64,000 nt of DNA from Planctomycetota bacterium (GTDB lineage: Bacteria; Planctomycetota; MHYJ01; WSZJ01; JACPWG01), in NCBI GenBank assembly GCA_016197205.1, contig JACPWG010000026.1:47062-111061 (forward strand). Reading direction: 5' to 3'. How positions within the stretch are numbered: position 1 is the first letter of the stretch; the number at the start of each line of letters is the position of its first letter. The notes under the pieces were generated by a model. It was not told the DNA's origin and did no database searches. It saw only the letters and a program-made list of their open reading frames with translations. Of the stretch, positions 1 to 8,852 are shown one piece after another. A program made the translations under genes and the position numbers.

Positions 1-890
1 TCCGGCACCCGATCCTCATCCTCGGCGCCCTCATCGAAGAGGAGCTGGGCTGGGTCGTGAGCTTCGACATCACGCCGACGATCCACGCGGCGGAGATGGT
101 GGGCCTGCTCGAGCAGGAGGCCGCGCGGCAGTCGAAGCGCCAGCGCGTCCACGTGAAGGTGGACACCGGGATGGGCCGGCTCGGCGCTTCGCCGGCGCGC
201 GCGGCGGAGATCGTGCGGCGCGTGTCAGCGGCCCCGCACCTGGAGTTGGAGGGGATCTCCACGCACTTCTCGTCCGTGTGGGGGGCCGACCCGGAGCGGA
301 CGGAAAAACAGGTCGGCCGCTTCAACGCTCTCCTTTCGGAGGTCGAAGGGCAGGGGATCCGAGTGAAGTATCGGCATGCGGCGAACAGCGCGAGCCTATT
401 CAAGAACCCGGCGTCGCGCTTCAACCTGGTGCGCCCCGGCGGGGTCATCTACGGGATCGACACCTCCAACCTGCGCGGGGCGGGCGTGCCGTTGCGGCCG
501 GCGCTGGCGCTGAAGAGCCAGATCGCGTTCCTGAAGGGCGTGCCCGCGGGGACGCCGATCGGGTACAATGCCACGCACGTCACCACGCGCAGGACGAGGA
601 TCGCGACGATTCCGGTCGGCTACAGCGACGGCTATCCGTACAGCCTGGGCAACCGCGGACAGGTGCTCGTGCGCGGGCGGCTCGCGCCGGTGGTGGGCAC
701 GATCACGATGGACTACGTGATGGTGGATGTCGGGCAGGTGCCGGACGTGCGCGCCGGAGATGAGGTCGTGCTGATCGGCCGGCAGGGAGACTCGGAGCTC
801 AGGATCGAAGACCTGGCGCGGGTCGCGGACACGATCCCGTACGAGATCACGTGCTCGCTGGGGAAGCGGGTGCGGCGGGTGTATCTCTGA
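1..890 (+). CDS. alr: Alanine racemase, 5' end outside window
   Basis: PLP-dependent racemase that makes D-alanine for peptidoglycan. The reading frame is open from base 3 and reads on into the visible part, so the gene starts upstream of the window; the PLP-binding lysine lies in the missing part. Seen are the TIM-barrel motif KVDTGMGRLG, the motif HAANSAS, RPGGVIYG, and the C-terminal beta-domain with GYSDGYP (which carries the catalytic tyrosine of the family) and VGTITMDYVMVDVG. About 295 residues are present of the usual 360-390. dapF, another peptidoglycan precursor gene, lies 18 kb away and not in the same operon. The next gene, across an 800-base repeat-filled gap, is on the other strand, so alr ends its transcription unit here. 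Confidence 0.96.
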   Translation, partial: RHPILILGALIEEELGWVVSFDITPTIHAAEMVGLLEQEAARQSKRQRVHVKVDTGMGRLGASPARAAEIVRRVSAAPHLELEGISTHFSSVWGADPERTEKQVGRFNALLSEVEGQGIRVKYRHAANSASLFKNPASRFNLVRPGGVIYGIDTSNLRGAGVPLRPALALKSQIAFLKGVPAGTPIGYNATHVTTRRTRIATIPVGYSDGYPYSLGNRGQVLVRGRLAPVVGTITMDYVMVDVGQVPDVRAGDEVVLIGRQGDSELRIEDLARVADTIPYEITCSLGKRVRRVYL

Positions 891-997
891 GCGGTGTGGG
901 AGTGCGGGCGACGGCGAGGCGGTTGGACACGGCGAGGCGGTCGGAACAGATGCGCCCGGACGAATTCTCAATGATCCATGCTCAATTTTCAAACAAG

Positions 998-1170
998 GTC
1001 CCGTAAGAAAATCACTTGCTCGTTTGACCCGCAGGGGGGGCGACAAGAATTCTCAATGCTCAATTTTCAAGACTCAGAGAAGGCTCAAGGTTCAATTCTC
1101 AATGACCACCACGGAGCGTAGCCCGGGCACGGAATCGCGGACTCTGAGCCTGTAACTTTGAGCCTTGCCT
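998..1170 (+). repeat. Dispersed repeat family DR-170, copy 1
   Basis: Starts with cccgtaagaaaat, then a gcaggggggcgac stretch, then ctcaatg/ctcaag/ttcaa units and a GC-rich block ending actctgagcc. The same order of blocks is found reversed at 17656-17829 and, shortened, at 24893-24998. The three copies are clearly homologous, with scattered substitutions. Confidence 0.85.
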
Positions 1171-1303
1171 GAAAATTGAGCCTTGAGCCATGAGCCTTCT
1201 CCTGCAACGACCCGAACAAAGGCTAAACGAGACCGAGGACGGCAAGTGGCTAGATCATGGCTCCGCGTCCCAACTAGCCGCGGGCGAAATTTGAAATTTG
1301 AAA

Positions 1304-1465
1304 TTTTGCAATTTGAAATTCGGACCGGTCGTGTGGGTCGAATGCGGGACTTTTACACAGAGACGCGGAGACGCAGAGGCAGGGCGCCGAGTCCACCCTC
1401 CTCTACCGGCGATAATCGCTGGCAACGCACTGAGAGATCGATTTTAGCTTCATTTCGGCTTGTTG
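1304..1465 (+). repeat. Dispersed repeat family DR-160, copy 1
   Basis: Runs from ttttgcaatttgaaattcgg to cggcttgttg and includes the phrase cacagagacgcggagacgc. The reverse complement of 63836-63996 matches it along its whole length with roughly one difference in ten and almost no gaps. The two copies sit at opposite ends of the window in opposite orientation. Confidence 0.88.
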
Positions 1466-1483
1466 TTTTCCTGAGGAGCTCCC

Positions 1484-1520
1484 CGGTCTCCGAGCGGCAT
1501 GAGTTGTTTCTTTACGGGCC
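1484..1520 (+). repeat. Short repeat shared with 17572-17612
   Basis: The block gagctcccc-ggtctccgagc-ggcatgagttgttt-ctttacgggccc recurs in reverse orientation at 17572-17612. At both places it lies next to a DR-170 copy, so the two may travel together. Confidence 0.7.
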
Positions 1521-1695
1521 CCAAGGCTCAAGCATCAAGGCTCATCGCCGGTCCGGGCGAAGGCGAGCTGTGCGGCGGGCGAGCCGACTCTGGGCATCGA
1601 AACCTTGAGACTTGGACCTTGAGCATTGAGACTTGAAAATTCGTCCTCGGGCTGGACCTCGAACCACGACAGAGGTTCGCGCCCGACCTCCCCGC

Positions 1696-2637
1696 TCAGC
1701 GGTCTTCGCCTGTGGCGGCGTCCTCGCCGGTCTGGTACTGCACGGAGAGGTTGATGGTGCCTTCGGTCTGGACGGTGGCGACCGACTCGCCGCGGGCCCC
1801 GATCTCCGCGCCGGTGGCCTTCAGCTTGCCGCCGAGCCGGAAGGAACGGGGCTTGCCGGTGGAAGTGACGAATTCGAGCTGGCCGGCGAGATTCGCCTCG
1901 AGTTCGTACCCGCCGCCGGCCGCCTGCCCGCCGGAGCGACCCGAGAGGGTGAGGACGACCGTGACGATGGCCGCGCGTCGCGCTCCGTCGCCTTCCAGCC
2001 GTTCCAGCGTGCACCGAACCGTGCCTTCCTTGGGGGTGACCACGTAGTCTCCGACCAGAAAGCGCGCCGCTTCGCCGCCCTCGGGGCTCCAGCTTTCGCC
2101 GACCTTCACGGGGGTGGGCGGCAGGAGCTGCTCGTACGACTCTTCGAAGCTCATCTCGTTCATGCGGGCCTCGGGGTAGGCCGCGTCATTCAGGCACTCG
2201 CGATGCAGTCCGCCCTCCGCCCGCTCGAACCGGAACACCTTGCCCTCGAGGGGCAGCGTCTCGGACTGGAGCTGGACCTGGCCGGAGCGGGCCCGCGTCT
2301 CGCGCGCGAGGATGTAGTTGAGCTTGAGCCGGGTCGCCGTGCCGTCGGCGGCCGTTTCCACTTCGCGGACATAACGATGGTTGCGGCTCGTCACCAGGCT
2401 CTGGCGGCTTTTCTTTCCCTCGGCGTCCGCCACTTCGAGATCGAGGCCGACGCGACGCTCGCTGGTGACCGTCCATTTCTCACCGTTCTCCACTCGCGTC
2501 CGAAGCACAAATGCGCCTTCCGCGGGGGCGTCGGCGGGGGGAGCGGAGGGTGGATCTCCGAGGGCGGAGAGGAGGGGGAGGAGTCCGGCGAGGAGGGCGA
2601 CGAGGAACGCCGGCTGACGAAGGAAGCGGTTCGTCAT
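1696..2637 (-). CDS. Predicted secreted protein of unknown function
   Basis: A 313-residue protein. The start at 2637 was chosen because it gives a classical signal peptide (MTNRFLRQPAFLVALLAGLL, cleavage near residue 26); the longer frame upstream is arginine/proline-rich and not protein-like. The mature part has no catalytic motif that I recognise. It reads as beta-rich, with phrases such as RVENGEKWTVTSERRVGL, and a middle section VKVGESWSPEGGEAARFLVGDY like those of secreted planctomycete proteins that compare a treatment before and after (DUF6263-like in style, not established). It is divergent from the large membrane gene at 2808 across 170 bases, which probably hold both promoters. Function unknown. 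Confidence 0.75.
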   Translation of the reverse strand: MTNRFLRQPAFLVALLAGLLPLLSALGDPPSAPPADAPAEGAFVLRTRVENGEKWTVTSERRVGLDLEVADAEGKKSRQSLVTSRNHRYVREVETAADGTATRLKLNYILARETRARSGQVQLQSETLPLEGKVFRFERAEGGLHRECLNDAAYPEARMNEMSFEESYEQLLPPTPVKVGESWSPEGGEAARFLVGDYVVTPKEGTVRCTLERLEGDGARRAAIVTVVLTLSGRSGGQAAGGGYELEANLAGQLEFVTSTGKPRSFRLGGKLKATGAEIGARGESVATVQTEGTINLSVQYQTGEDAATGEDR

Positions 2638-2807
2638 GCTGGCGCCTCCAGGGGGACGTGGGAACCGAGGTGCGCGCGGCGCAAGGAAGAAAAGCGTCGG
2701 CCGGGGGGCGACGGGGGCGCGGAGGAGGTCGCGAATTCCGAAATCGAAGGGGCACCGACCCGCGCGGGCGCGATCCTGCCACAGCCGCACGAGGTTGTCA
2801 AATAAAA

Positions 2808-5800
2808 ATGAACATCGAGTGCCAGGTCTGCGGTGGGCAAACCGCACCGGTGGCGGAACGCTGCGGCCGATGCGGGGCCCGCCGGCTCCCCGAGGGGCAT
2901 CGGCGGCTGGAACTCCTGAAATTCCTGCTGGCGGAGGTCGTCCGCTGGCGGGAACAGGGGACGTGCGAGGGCGTCTGGAGCGAACGCGTGCTCGCGCCCT
3001 ACAAGGCGGAATACGACGCGATCGTCGAAGGGCTGCTGGCCGGCGAAGGAGCGGGGGCTCGTCCTCGTCCGGGCCCGGGAGCGATCGAGGGAGGCGCCGG
3101 GCTCACGGCGGAGGACTTCGTGCGCCGCGCCGCGCGAGACCTGCGGCGACGCTGGGAGGCATTGGGCGGGGCGCCCGGCGCCGGGAAGGGCGAGGCCGGG
3201 ACGCCGCGGCCGGAGGAGGACTACTTCCGGAGGCTGATCGAGGCGAAGGAGCGGCGGCTGGGCCCGTCGGCCACGGACCGCGACAAGAGCATTGCCGCGG
3301 GCGCGGGCGCGAGTGTGGGTGTGGGTGTGGCGGCCGCCGCGGACGACATCCCGGTCGCGGAACTGGTGACAGGGTCGTCCGCCTCCACGATCGCCGACGA
3401 CGCCCCCGGGTCGGGCGTCGCGGCGGACGTCGTCCCCCAGGGTCCGGTCGCCGCCGCCCCGCGGGCCGGGGTCGCCGCGGACGGGGTGGAGGCGACCGGC
3501 GTTGCGCCCGACTCGGCGGGCATCCGCCCACCGGGCGAGCCGCGCGCACCCCAACCCCGAGCTCCCGGCCGCGCGCCCGCTCCGGCCCATCCCCCGCCGA
3601 GGGTTCCGACGGCCGCCGACGCCGTGCAACGCGAGGCCGACGCCGAGCGAAAGCTGCGCTGGATCCTCAACCTGGGCATCTACATCTTCGCGGTAGCAGC
3701 GACCGTCCACGTCTACAACCAATGGCAGGAATGGACCGCCGGCCAGAAGATGGGCAGCCTCGTCTTTGCCACGCTCGTGCTCTGCGTGGGCGGCGCGTTT
3801 CTCAAAAGGACGAGTCTGCTCCGCACCACAGGGTCGGGGATCTTCATCCTCGGCACTCTTTTTTTCCCAATCGACCTCTTCGGCGCGGTCCGCTTTGGGC
3901 TCATCCCACCCGCCCAGGCGGACGCGACGGGCTTGCTGGGCGGCCTCGTGTGCGCGGCGGCCTACGGCACGCTGGCCCGGCTCGGCAAAGAGTCCTTCTT
4001 CGCCCACCTCGCCGGCCTGGCGGGGCTCGGGGCATGGCTGTTCGGGCTACGCTGCTTCGGCGCACCCGCCGGGCATCTGCCGGCGTTCCTGCCGCTCCTC
4101 GCGCTGGCCTACCACGCCGTCCCCGTTCGCCTGAGGGAGAGGTCGGGGGGCGGCGAGGAAGTGGAGCGCCTGCTCGTCCAGCCGTTACGCTGGATCAGCC
4201 TCGCGGCCTGGCTCCTGGCCTTCCCCGCGCTCTTTGTCGCGGTGCTCGCGGAGTGGCTGCCCTTCGACTCGGCCTTCGGCGTGCTCGCGTTCGGCCTCCT
4301 GGGCTGCGCCGCCTACGCCCTCGAATTCGCGTGGGCGGAACGCGCGCCCCTCGCGCTCTGGCCGGCGGCGCTCACGAAGGCCGTCCTCGCCTTCCTGGCC
4401 CTTTCCCATGCGGACGTGCCCGTGCACGAGTGGGGGCTGTGGCTGATGCCGCTCGGGACCGCCTTCTGGGCGGGCGCGGCGGTCGCCACGCGCCGCCTGG
4501 AGGCGAGCTACCTTCAACCGTACTTCGTCACAGGGGCCCTTGTGTCCGTCGTTGCACTTTTCTTTTCGGCGGAGGGCTACGGCGAACACTTCGACGCCGC
4601 GCTGTTGCCGCCGCTCATGGGCACGCTCGCCTGGCCGACGGCGGCGTTCCTCGCGCTCGCCGCACTGGGACGCAGCGAGGCGCCGGCCTACCCTGGCCTC
4701 ATCGGCGTCGTGCTCGAGTACGTCCTCCTCCTCGTGCTCCAGGGCCCGCCGGTGGAGCACTTCCCGGCCTGGCTCGCCGTGGGGCAGATCGGCCTGACCT
4801 TCGCCTGGCTGGGCTTCCGGCGAACGGGCTGGACCTTCCTGGAAAGGCCCGGGCTCGCGACGGTCCACTTGCTGGGGATCGCGTCCGCCTGCACGCTCCT
4901 CGCCCGTGTGACCGACGTCTACGAAGCCCACCCTGGCGCGGGCGTGGCCGGGTCGGCGCTCCTCGCCGGCTCCTACTGGATCTGGACCGGCCTGCTGAAG
5001 TCGGAAGGGGTCGCCTGCCTCGCCGCGCTCCCCTCCGCCGCCGCGTACGTCTTCGCCCTCCGCTGGGCGGGCGTGGAATGGCAACATTTCATGCTCTGGT
5101 TCGACGCGGCCGCGCTGGTCCTCCTCGGCGTCCGCGCACGTGGACCCGCGTTCTTCGGGCTCCCCTCGATGATGACCGGCCACCTGCTCGTGGCGGCCGG
5201 GATCGTCCTCGCCCTGTACGACCTGGGGGAGGCGGCGGGCAGCCAGGCCGCCGTGGCCACGGAGTCAGGGCGCGCCGCGCTTTCCGGGCTCCTCGCCGCC
5301 GCCTTCTACGCCTTGCAGTCGCTCCGCGGGGAGCGGCGACCGGCCGAGGTCGCCGCGCTCGCCGTCCTGGCCTGCGCCTGGCCGCTCGCGCTCCGCGCGA
5401 TCGGGGCCGACGTGGACACGATCCGCCCCTGCGTCATGCTCCTCGCGGCCGGCTACTGCGGGCTGTCCTTCGTCGCGCGTTCCCTGCCCGGACAGCCGTT
5501 CGTCGAAGCCTCCATGGGCGTGGGGATGCTCCTCGTGTACCTCGACCTCGGGCTGACGCTGTTCGATTTCGGCTGCTATGGAAAGCCTCGTCTCTATTGC
5601 CCGATCCTGACCTGCGGGCTCGCGGCCGCGCTGCTCACCGGCCTCTGTTTCGTGAAGCGACCGACAACCTGGCCGGGAGGCGGCGCCCTCGCCCTCAGCG
5701 GCGCGCTCCTCCTTCTCGTGACCTACCTGCTGACGCTCGAGCGGTTCTCGACCGGGAGCATCTACGGCGGCATCGCGGTCTTCGCGATGTCTCCGGCCCT

Positions 5801-6857
5801 CGCAGGCGCGGGCTGGGCGATGCGGCGACGGGGAATGGAGGCGGAGTGGCGGCCGTTTGTGGGCGTGGCCGTGCTCACAAGCTACCTGGCGCTCTTCCTG
5901 TCGCTCCCGCACGAGTGGGTGCGGATGATCGTCTGCTTCGCGTGCTCGGCGTTCTACGGAGCCATCGCGCTCTTGTTCGAGTGGCGCGCCTTCTCGTTCT
6001 TCGCTTCGCTCTCGGTCGTCGGCGGGTACTTCTCGATCCTGCAGGGGCTCCACGTCGACCCGCGGCTGTACCCTCCGTGGCTGGTCACGCTCGCGCTCGG
6101 GAAGGTGGTGACCGGGTCGATCCTGGAGGCGCAGGGCGGGGAGGACACGCGGCAGCGGCCGATGGTCGCGGTCGGGCTGGGGATGTCCTTTCTCGCGCTC
6201 GGCGCGCTCGTCATCAACGTGCGCAGTTACGTGGGGCAGGACGTGTGGGTGGGGATCGGCGTGGCGCTGCTCTGTTCGGCGGTGTACGTGGCCGCGTGGC
6301 TCTTCCAGAAGAAGGCGCTCTTCCTCTACCTGTCGTGCATGAGCCTGGTCGGCGCGTACTACATCTACGCGTTCCACAAGGAGTGGACGGCGTGGGAGGC
6401 CTACACCCTGCCGATCGCGGCCCTGATCCTGGTCTGGGGGCACCTGGTGGCCCGAGGGAAGTGGGGGCCGGAAGACGCGCGGAGCCTGGAGGGCTTTGGC
6501 ATCGCTGCGCTGGTCGGGCCGTCGATCCTGCAGTCGCTCGACGCCTCAAAAAAAGAACACACGCTGGCGGCGGTCCTGCTCGGCCTCGGCGCGGTCTTCG
6601 TCGGCATGCCGCTCAAGAAGCGCGCCTACGTGTACGGCGGGACGGTGGGGTTCGCGCTCGCGGTCCTGATCCGCGCGGTGCACGTCCTGATCGACGCGCG
6701 CCTGTCCACGACCGCGTACGGCATGCTCATCGGCGCGGGGATCTTCGCGCTCGCCGCGCTCCTGGAGATCGCGCGCCGCCGCCGCGAGCAGGCGATCGCC
6801 CGCGGCGAAGGGGGCGTCCGCGCGGTGCTGGACCGGTGGTTCGAGGGATGGGAGTAG
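2808..6857 (+). CDS. Very large zinc-ribbon polytopic membrane protein
   Basis: A 1349-residue protein starting at the ATG of 2808, immediately after an AT-rich run. Residues 4-22 form a zinc ribbon (CQVCG and CGRCG). A charged helical segment and an Ala/Pro/Gly-rich disordered linker follow (about residues 90-275, including a gtgggt microrepeat that encodes VGVGV). From about residue 285 to the end there are roughly thirty hydrophobic segments, ending in an Arg-rich tail. This resembles the DUF2157/DUF2339 style of many-pass proteins of unknown role, but at 1.3 thousand residues it is longer than usual. No catalytic motif is visible. The zinc ribbon plus linker recalls kinases 1 and 2 in this window, so a role in sensing or scaffolding is possible, but that is inference. 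Confidence 0.85.
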   Translation: MNIECQVCGGQTAPVAERCGRCGARRLPEGHRRLELLKFLLAEVVRWREQGTCEGVWSERVLAPYKAEYDAIVEGLLAGEGAGARPRPGPGAIEGGAGLTAEDFVRRAARDLRRRWEALGGAPGAGKGEAGTPRPEEDYFRRLIEAKERRLGPSATDRDKSIAAGAGASVGVGVAAAADDIPVAELVTGSSASTIADDAPGSGVAADVVPQGPVAAAPRAGVAADGVEATGVAPDSAGIRPPGEPRAPQPRAPGRAPAPAHPPPRVPTAADAVQREADAERKLRWILNLGIYIFAVAATVHVYNQWQEWTAGQKMGSLVFATLVLCVGGAFLKRTSLLRTTGSGIFILGTLFFPIDLFGAVRFGLIPPAQADATGLLGGLVCAAAYGTLARLGKESFFAHLAGLAGLGAWLFGLRCFGAPAGHLPAFLPLLALAYHAVPVRLRERSGGGEEVERLLVQPLRWISLAAWLLAFPALFVAVLAEWLPFDSAFGVLAFGLLGCAAYALEFAWAERAPLALWPAALTKAVLAFLALSHADVPVHEWGLWLMPLGTAFWAGAAVATRRLEASYLQPYFVTGALVSVVALFFSAEGYGEHFDAALLPPLMGTLAWPTAAFLALAALGRSEAPAYPGLIGVVLEYVLLLVLQGPPVEHFPAWLAVGQIGLTFAWLGFRRTGWTFLERPGLATVHLLGIASACTLLARVTDVYEAHPGAGVAGSALLAGSYWIWTGLLKSEGVACLAALPSAAAYVFALRWAGVEWQHFMLWFDAAALVLLGVRARGPAFFGLPSMMTGHLLVAAGIVLALYDLGEAAGSQAAVATESGRAALSGLLAAAFYALQSLRGERRPAEVAALAVLACAWPLALRAIGADVDTIRPCVMLLAAGYCGLSFVARSLPGQPFVEASMGVGMLLVYLDLGLTLFDFGCYGKPRLYCPILTCGLAAALLTGLCFVKRPTTWPGGGALALSGALLLLVTYLLTLERFSTGSIYGGIAVFAMSPALAGAGWAMRRRGMEAEWRPFVGVAVLTSYLALFLSLPHEWVRMIVCFACSAFYGAIALLFEWRAFSFFASLSVVGGYFSILQGLHVDPRLYPPWLVTLALGKVVTGSILEAQGGEDTRQRPMVAVGLGMSFLALGALVINVRSYVGQDVWVGIGVALLCSAVYVAAWLFQKKALFLYLSCMSLVGAYYIYAFHKEWTAWEAYTLPIAALILVWGHLVARGKWGPEDARSLEGFGIAALVGPSILQSLDASKKEHTLAAVLLGLGAVFVGMPLKKRAYVYGGTVGFALAVLIRAVHVLIDARLSTTAYGMLIGAGIFALAALLEIARRRREQAIARGEGGVRAVLDRWFEGWE

Positions 6858-7344
6858 AGGCACGCGGACCAATAAGGGTTGCGAGCAAGTCGCCGCGGCC
6901 CCGTCGTAGCCATGAAGCACCCAGTTCGCGTAGGGCGCCGGCAATGAAGGACGGTGGCAACTCCTGCCGCAAGCTCTGCCGGATGCCGAACCGTGCGTTG
7001 GGCAGGTGGATCCCGTATTCAAATTCGATTTCAAATGGGTGTGGCTACTTTTCGACGACAGCGCCCAGACCGCCTGAAGGCGGTACTACGAACAGTAGGT
7101 TCCGAGAGCAGCACCCACTGTTTGTAGTACCCCCTTCAGGGGGCCTACGAAAAGTAGCCACACCCATTTCAAATTGCAAAAGATCGCACGGACCAAGCCC
7201 CTTGCCATCGCAGGCCCGGATTCGCGCTGCCTTCAGCTTCAAGACAGCAAGATTTGCTCCCCTGATCTCTTGCCGGCTCTCCATCGGCGCAATTCGCGGT
7301 TTCGTCAGTCCCGGCCCCCGCAACGAGCGCACACGCCCCTCGGT
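6858..7344. other. Convergent intergenic region with palindromic element
   Basis: Lies between two convergent genes. It holds the 137-bp palindromic element at 7033-7169; the remainder shows no gene and no clear terminator with a T-run. The element could fold into a long stem and act as a bidirectional transcription stop. Confidence 0.7.
7033..7169 (+). repeat. Palindromic element PE-137, full copy
   Basis: Has perfect terminal inverted repeats: aaatgggtgtggctactttt at the left and its complement aaaagtagccacacccattt at the right. Inside are two small hairpins (accgcctgaaggcggt at 7069-7084 and cccccttcaggggg near 7130-7143) and an inner stem pairing gtactacgaacagt with actgtttgtagtac. The whole unit can form one long hairpin. 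It encodes nothing credible, so it looks like a non-autonomous, MITE-like element. A truncated copy in inverse orientation is at 24995-25101. Confidence 0.88.
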
Positions 7345-8820
7345 TCATCGACTTGGCGGTACCAACGCCGACGGCATTTCGGCGAGGGCGTAGGCCGCGC
7401 CGGCCATGGTCGCCACGCAGCGGGCAAGCTTCGAGGGCTCGACCTTGTCCACGGTGTCGGCCGCGCTGTGGTGGTAGTCGAAGTAGGTCGACTCGTCCAC
7501 GGCCAGCCCGAGGCAGGGCACGCCCGCCTCCTTGAAGTGCCCGACGTCCGGGGCCGAGCCGCCGGGGAAGACCGCTGCCGCACCGAGGACCGCGAGAGGG
7601 GAGATCGCATCTTTCAGCGTGGCGGTCGCGCGCTTGAGCGCGTCCGGGTCCCGGTGGTCGAGGTGGAAGCCCCGCGGAGCGAAGGCGCCGCTGTCCGCCT
7701 CGATCACCGCGACATGGCGCGCCAGCTCCCCGGCGTGGGCGGCCAGGTACCCCTTCACGCCGGCCATGCCATTTTCCTCGTTGGTCCAGAGCACTACGCG
7801 AATCGTCCGACGCGGGCGCAGGCCGAGCCGCCGGAGCAGCGCGAGGGACTCCATGGCGATCACGCAGCCGGAGCCGTCGTCCTGCGCGCCCTGCCCCACG
7901 TCCCAGGAATCAAGGTGCCCGCTTACGAGGACCACCTCCTCGGGCTTCTCCCGACCGATCAGCTCCGCCACCACGTTCGCGGACGGCGCCTCCCCCTCGT
8001 CGTGCGCCTCCATCGACAGCCGCACCACGACGTGCTTTCCGCGACGGGTCAGCCGGTCGAGGCGTTCGGCGTCCTCGACCGACACCGCGGCCGTCGGGAT
8101 TCGCTTCGGGGCGTCGCCGTACTTCATCATGCCCGTGTGCGGGGAGCCCAGGCTCCGCGCAGTCACCGAACGGACCAGCGCCGCGACCGCACCCCTTTCC
8201 GCCGCCCAGACCGCGCCGTTCACGCGGTACTCGACCGTCTCGCCGTAGCGCGTGCCCTTCGCCTCATCGAAGGGCGGCATCGCCCGGTTGAAGAGGACGA
8301 TCTTCCCCGTGGCGCGTTCCCCGAGGGCGTCCAGCTCTCGCCGGTCGTGGACCACGACGAGTTCCGCGGTGACTCCCTCGGGAGGCGTGCCCACCGAGCC
8401 GCCGAGCCCGAGCATCGCGAGCGGCCGCTTCTCCGGCTCGACCAGGGCCAGCGACTCTCGTCCCCGGACCCACTTCGGCACGCGCACCGGCTCGCGCCGG
8501 ACGTTTTCCTGCCCGTCGGCCTCCAGCGCGTGCACGGCCCACTCGACCGCGCGCTCCAGCGCAGGGGAGCCGGACAGGCGATTACCCACGTCGTCGCACA
8601 GGGAGACGAGCTTGTCGTAGGCGCCGTTCGAGGCCAGCGCGGCCTGGACGATCCGGGCCGAGGTCGGTTCGTCACCGGAGGGCCTGGGCTCGACGCCGCG
8701 CCCAGGTCGCGCGCCCGCGCGTCCGGCCGTGCAGCCGGCGACCAGGGCGCACCCCAGCGCAAACGCGAGCAGGAGAGGGAGCGGCCCGCGGCGCGGGACG
8801 CGGACGGCGGGTGGGGCCAT
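7345..8820 (-). CDS. M28-family zinc peptidase, lipoprotein
   Basis: A 491-residue exopeptidase of the aminopeptidase/carboxypeptidase Q type. Residues 1-30 are a lipoprotein signal ending in the lipobox LVAGC (Cys30), so it is probably membrane-anchored on the periplasmic side. Residues about 150-260 fit a PA-type inserted domain. The di-zinc catalytic domain follows: H302 and D314 in SGHLDSWDVGQGAQDDGSG, E348/E349 in TNEENG, D376 in EADSG and H450/H451 in DYHHSAADT, so all expected metal ligands and the catalytic Glu are present. The start is supported by GGAGG five bases upstream. It lies 32 bases downstream of the RND gene on the same strand, suggesting one operon. Its substrate cannot be told. 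Confidence 0.93.
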   Translation of the reverse strand: MAPPAVRVPRRGPLPLLLAFALGCALVAGCTAGRAGARPGRGVEPRPSGDEPTSARIVQAALASNGAYDKLVSLCDDVGNRLSGSPALERAVEWAVHALEADGQENVRREPVRVPKWVRGRESLALVEPEKRPLAMLGLGGSVGTPPEGVTAELVVVHDRRELDALGERATGKIVLFNRAMPPFDEAKGTRYGETVEYRVNGAVWAAERGAVAALVRSVTARSLGSPHTGMMKYGDAPKRIPTAAVSVEDAERLDRLTRRGKHVVVRLSMEAHDEGEAPSANVVAELIGREKPEEVVLVSGHLDSWDVGQGAQDDGSGCVIAMESLALLRRLGLRPRRTIRVVLWTNEENGMAGVKGYLAAHAGELARHVAVIEADSGAFAPRGFHLDHRDPDALKRATATLKDAISPLAVLGAAAVFPGGSAPDVGHFKEAGVPCLGLAVDESTYFDYHHSAADTVDKVEPSKLARCVATMAGAAYALAEMPSALVPPSR

Positions 8821-8852
8821 CGGACCTCCGAAAATGGCGTGCGAGCGGGCGC

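Larger units (their letters stand above)
891..1695. other. Repeat-filled intergenic region
   Basis: No credible gene; the short open frames here are translations of repeats. It holds three dispersed repeats that recur elsewhere in the window (about 998-1170, 1304-1465, 1484-1520) and an AT-rich tract at 1288-1320 made of repeated aaatttg units. The last part (1600-1640) contains more cttgag/attgag units of the same style. Confidence 0.8.

Noticed and set aside
1288..1320. Period-seven tract (aaatttg), also at 41684-41726 and 41949-41983, as a CRISPR or regulatory array
   Set aside because: Units are seven bases with no spacers of constant length and no cas genes are near; these are simple tandem tracts.
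3766..7393. Long open frames on the opposite strand or in shifted frames over the large membrane gene (and similarly over most genes here)
   Set aside because: High GC at third positions leaves antisense and shifted frames open. Their products are Arg/Pro/Gly-rich and have no motifs, while the chosen frames show families or membrane helices.
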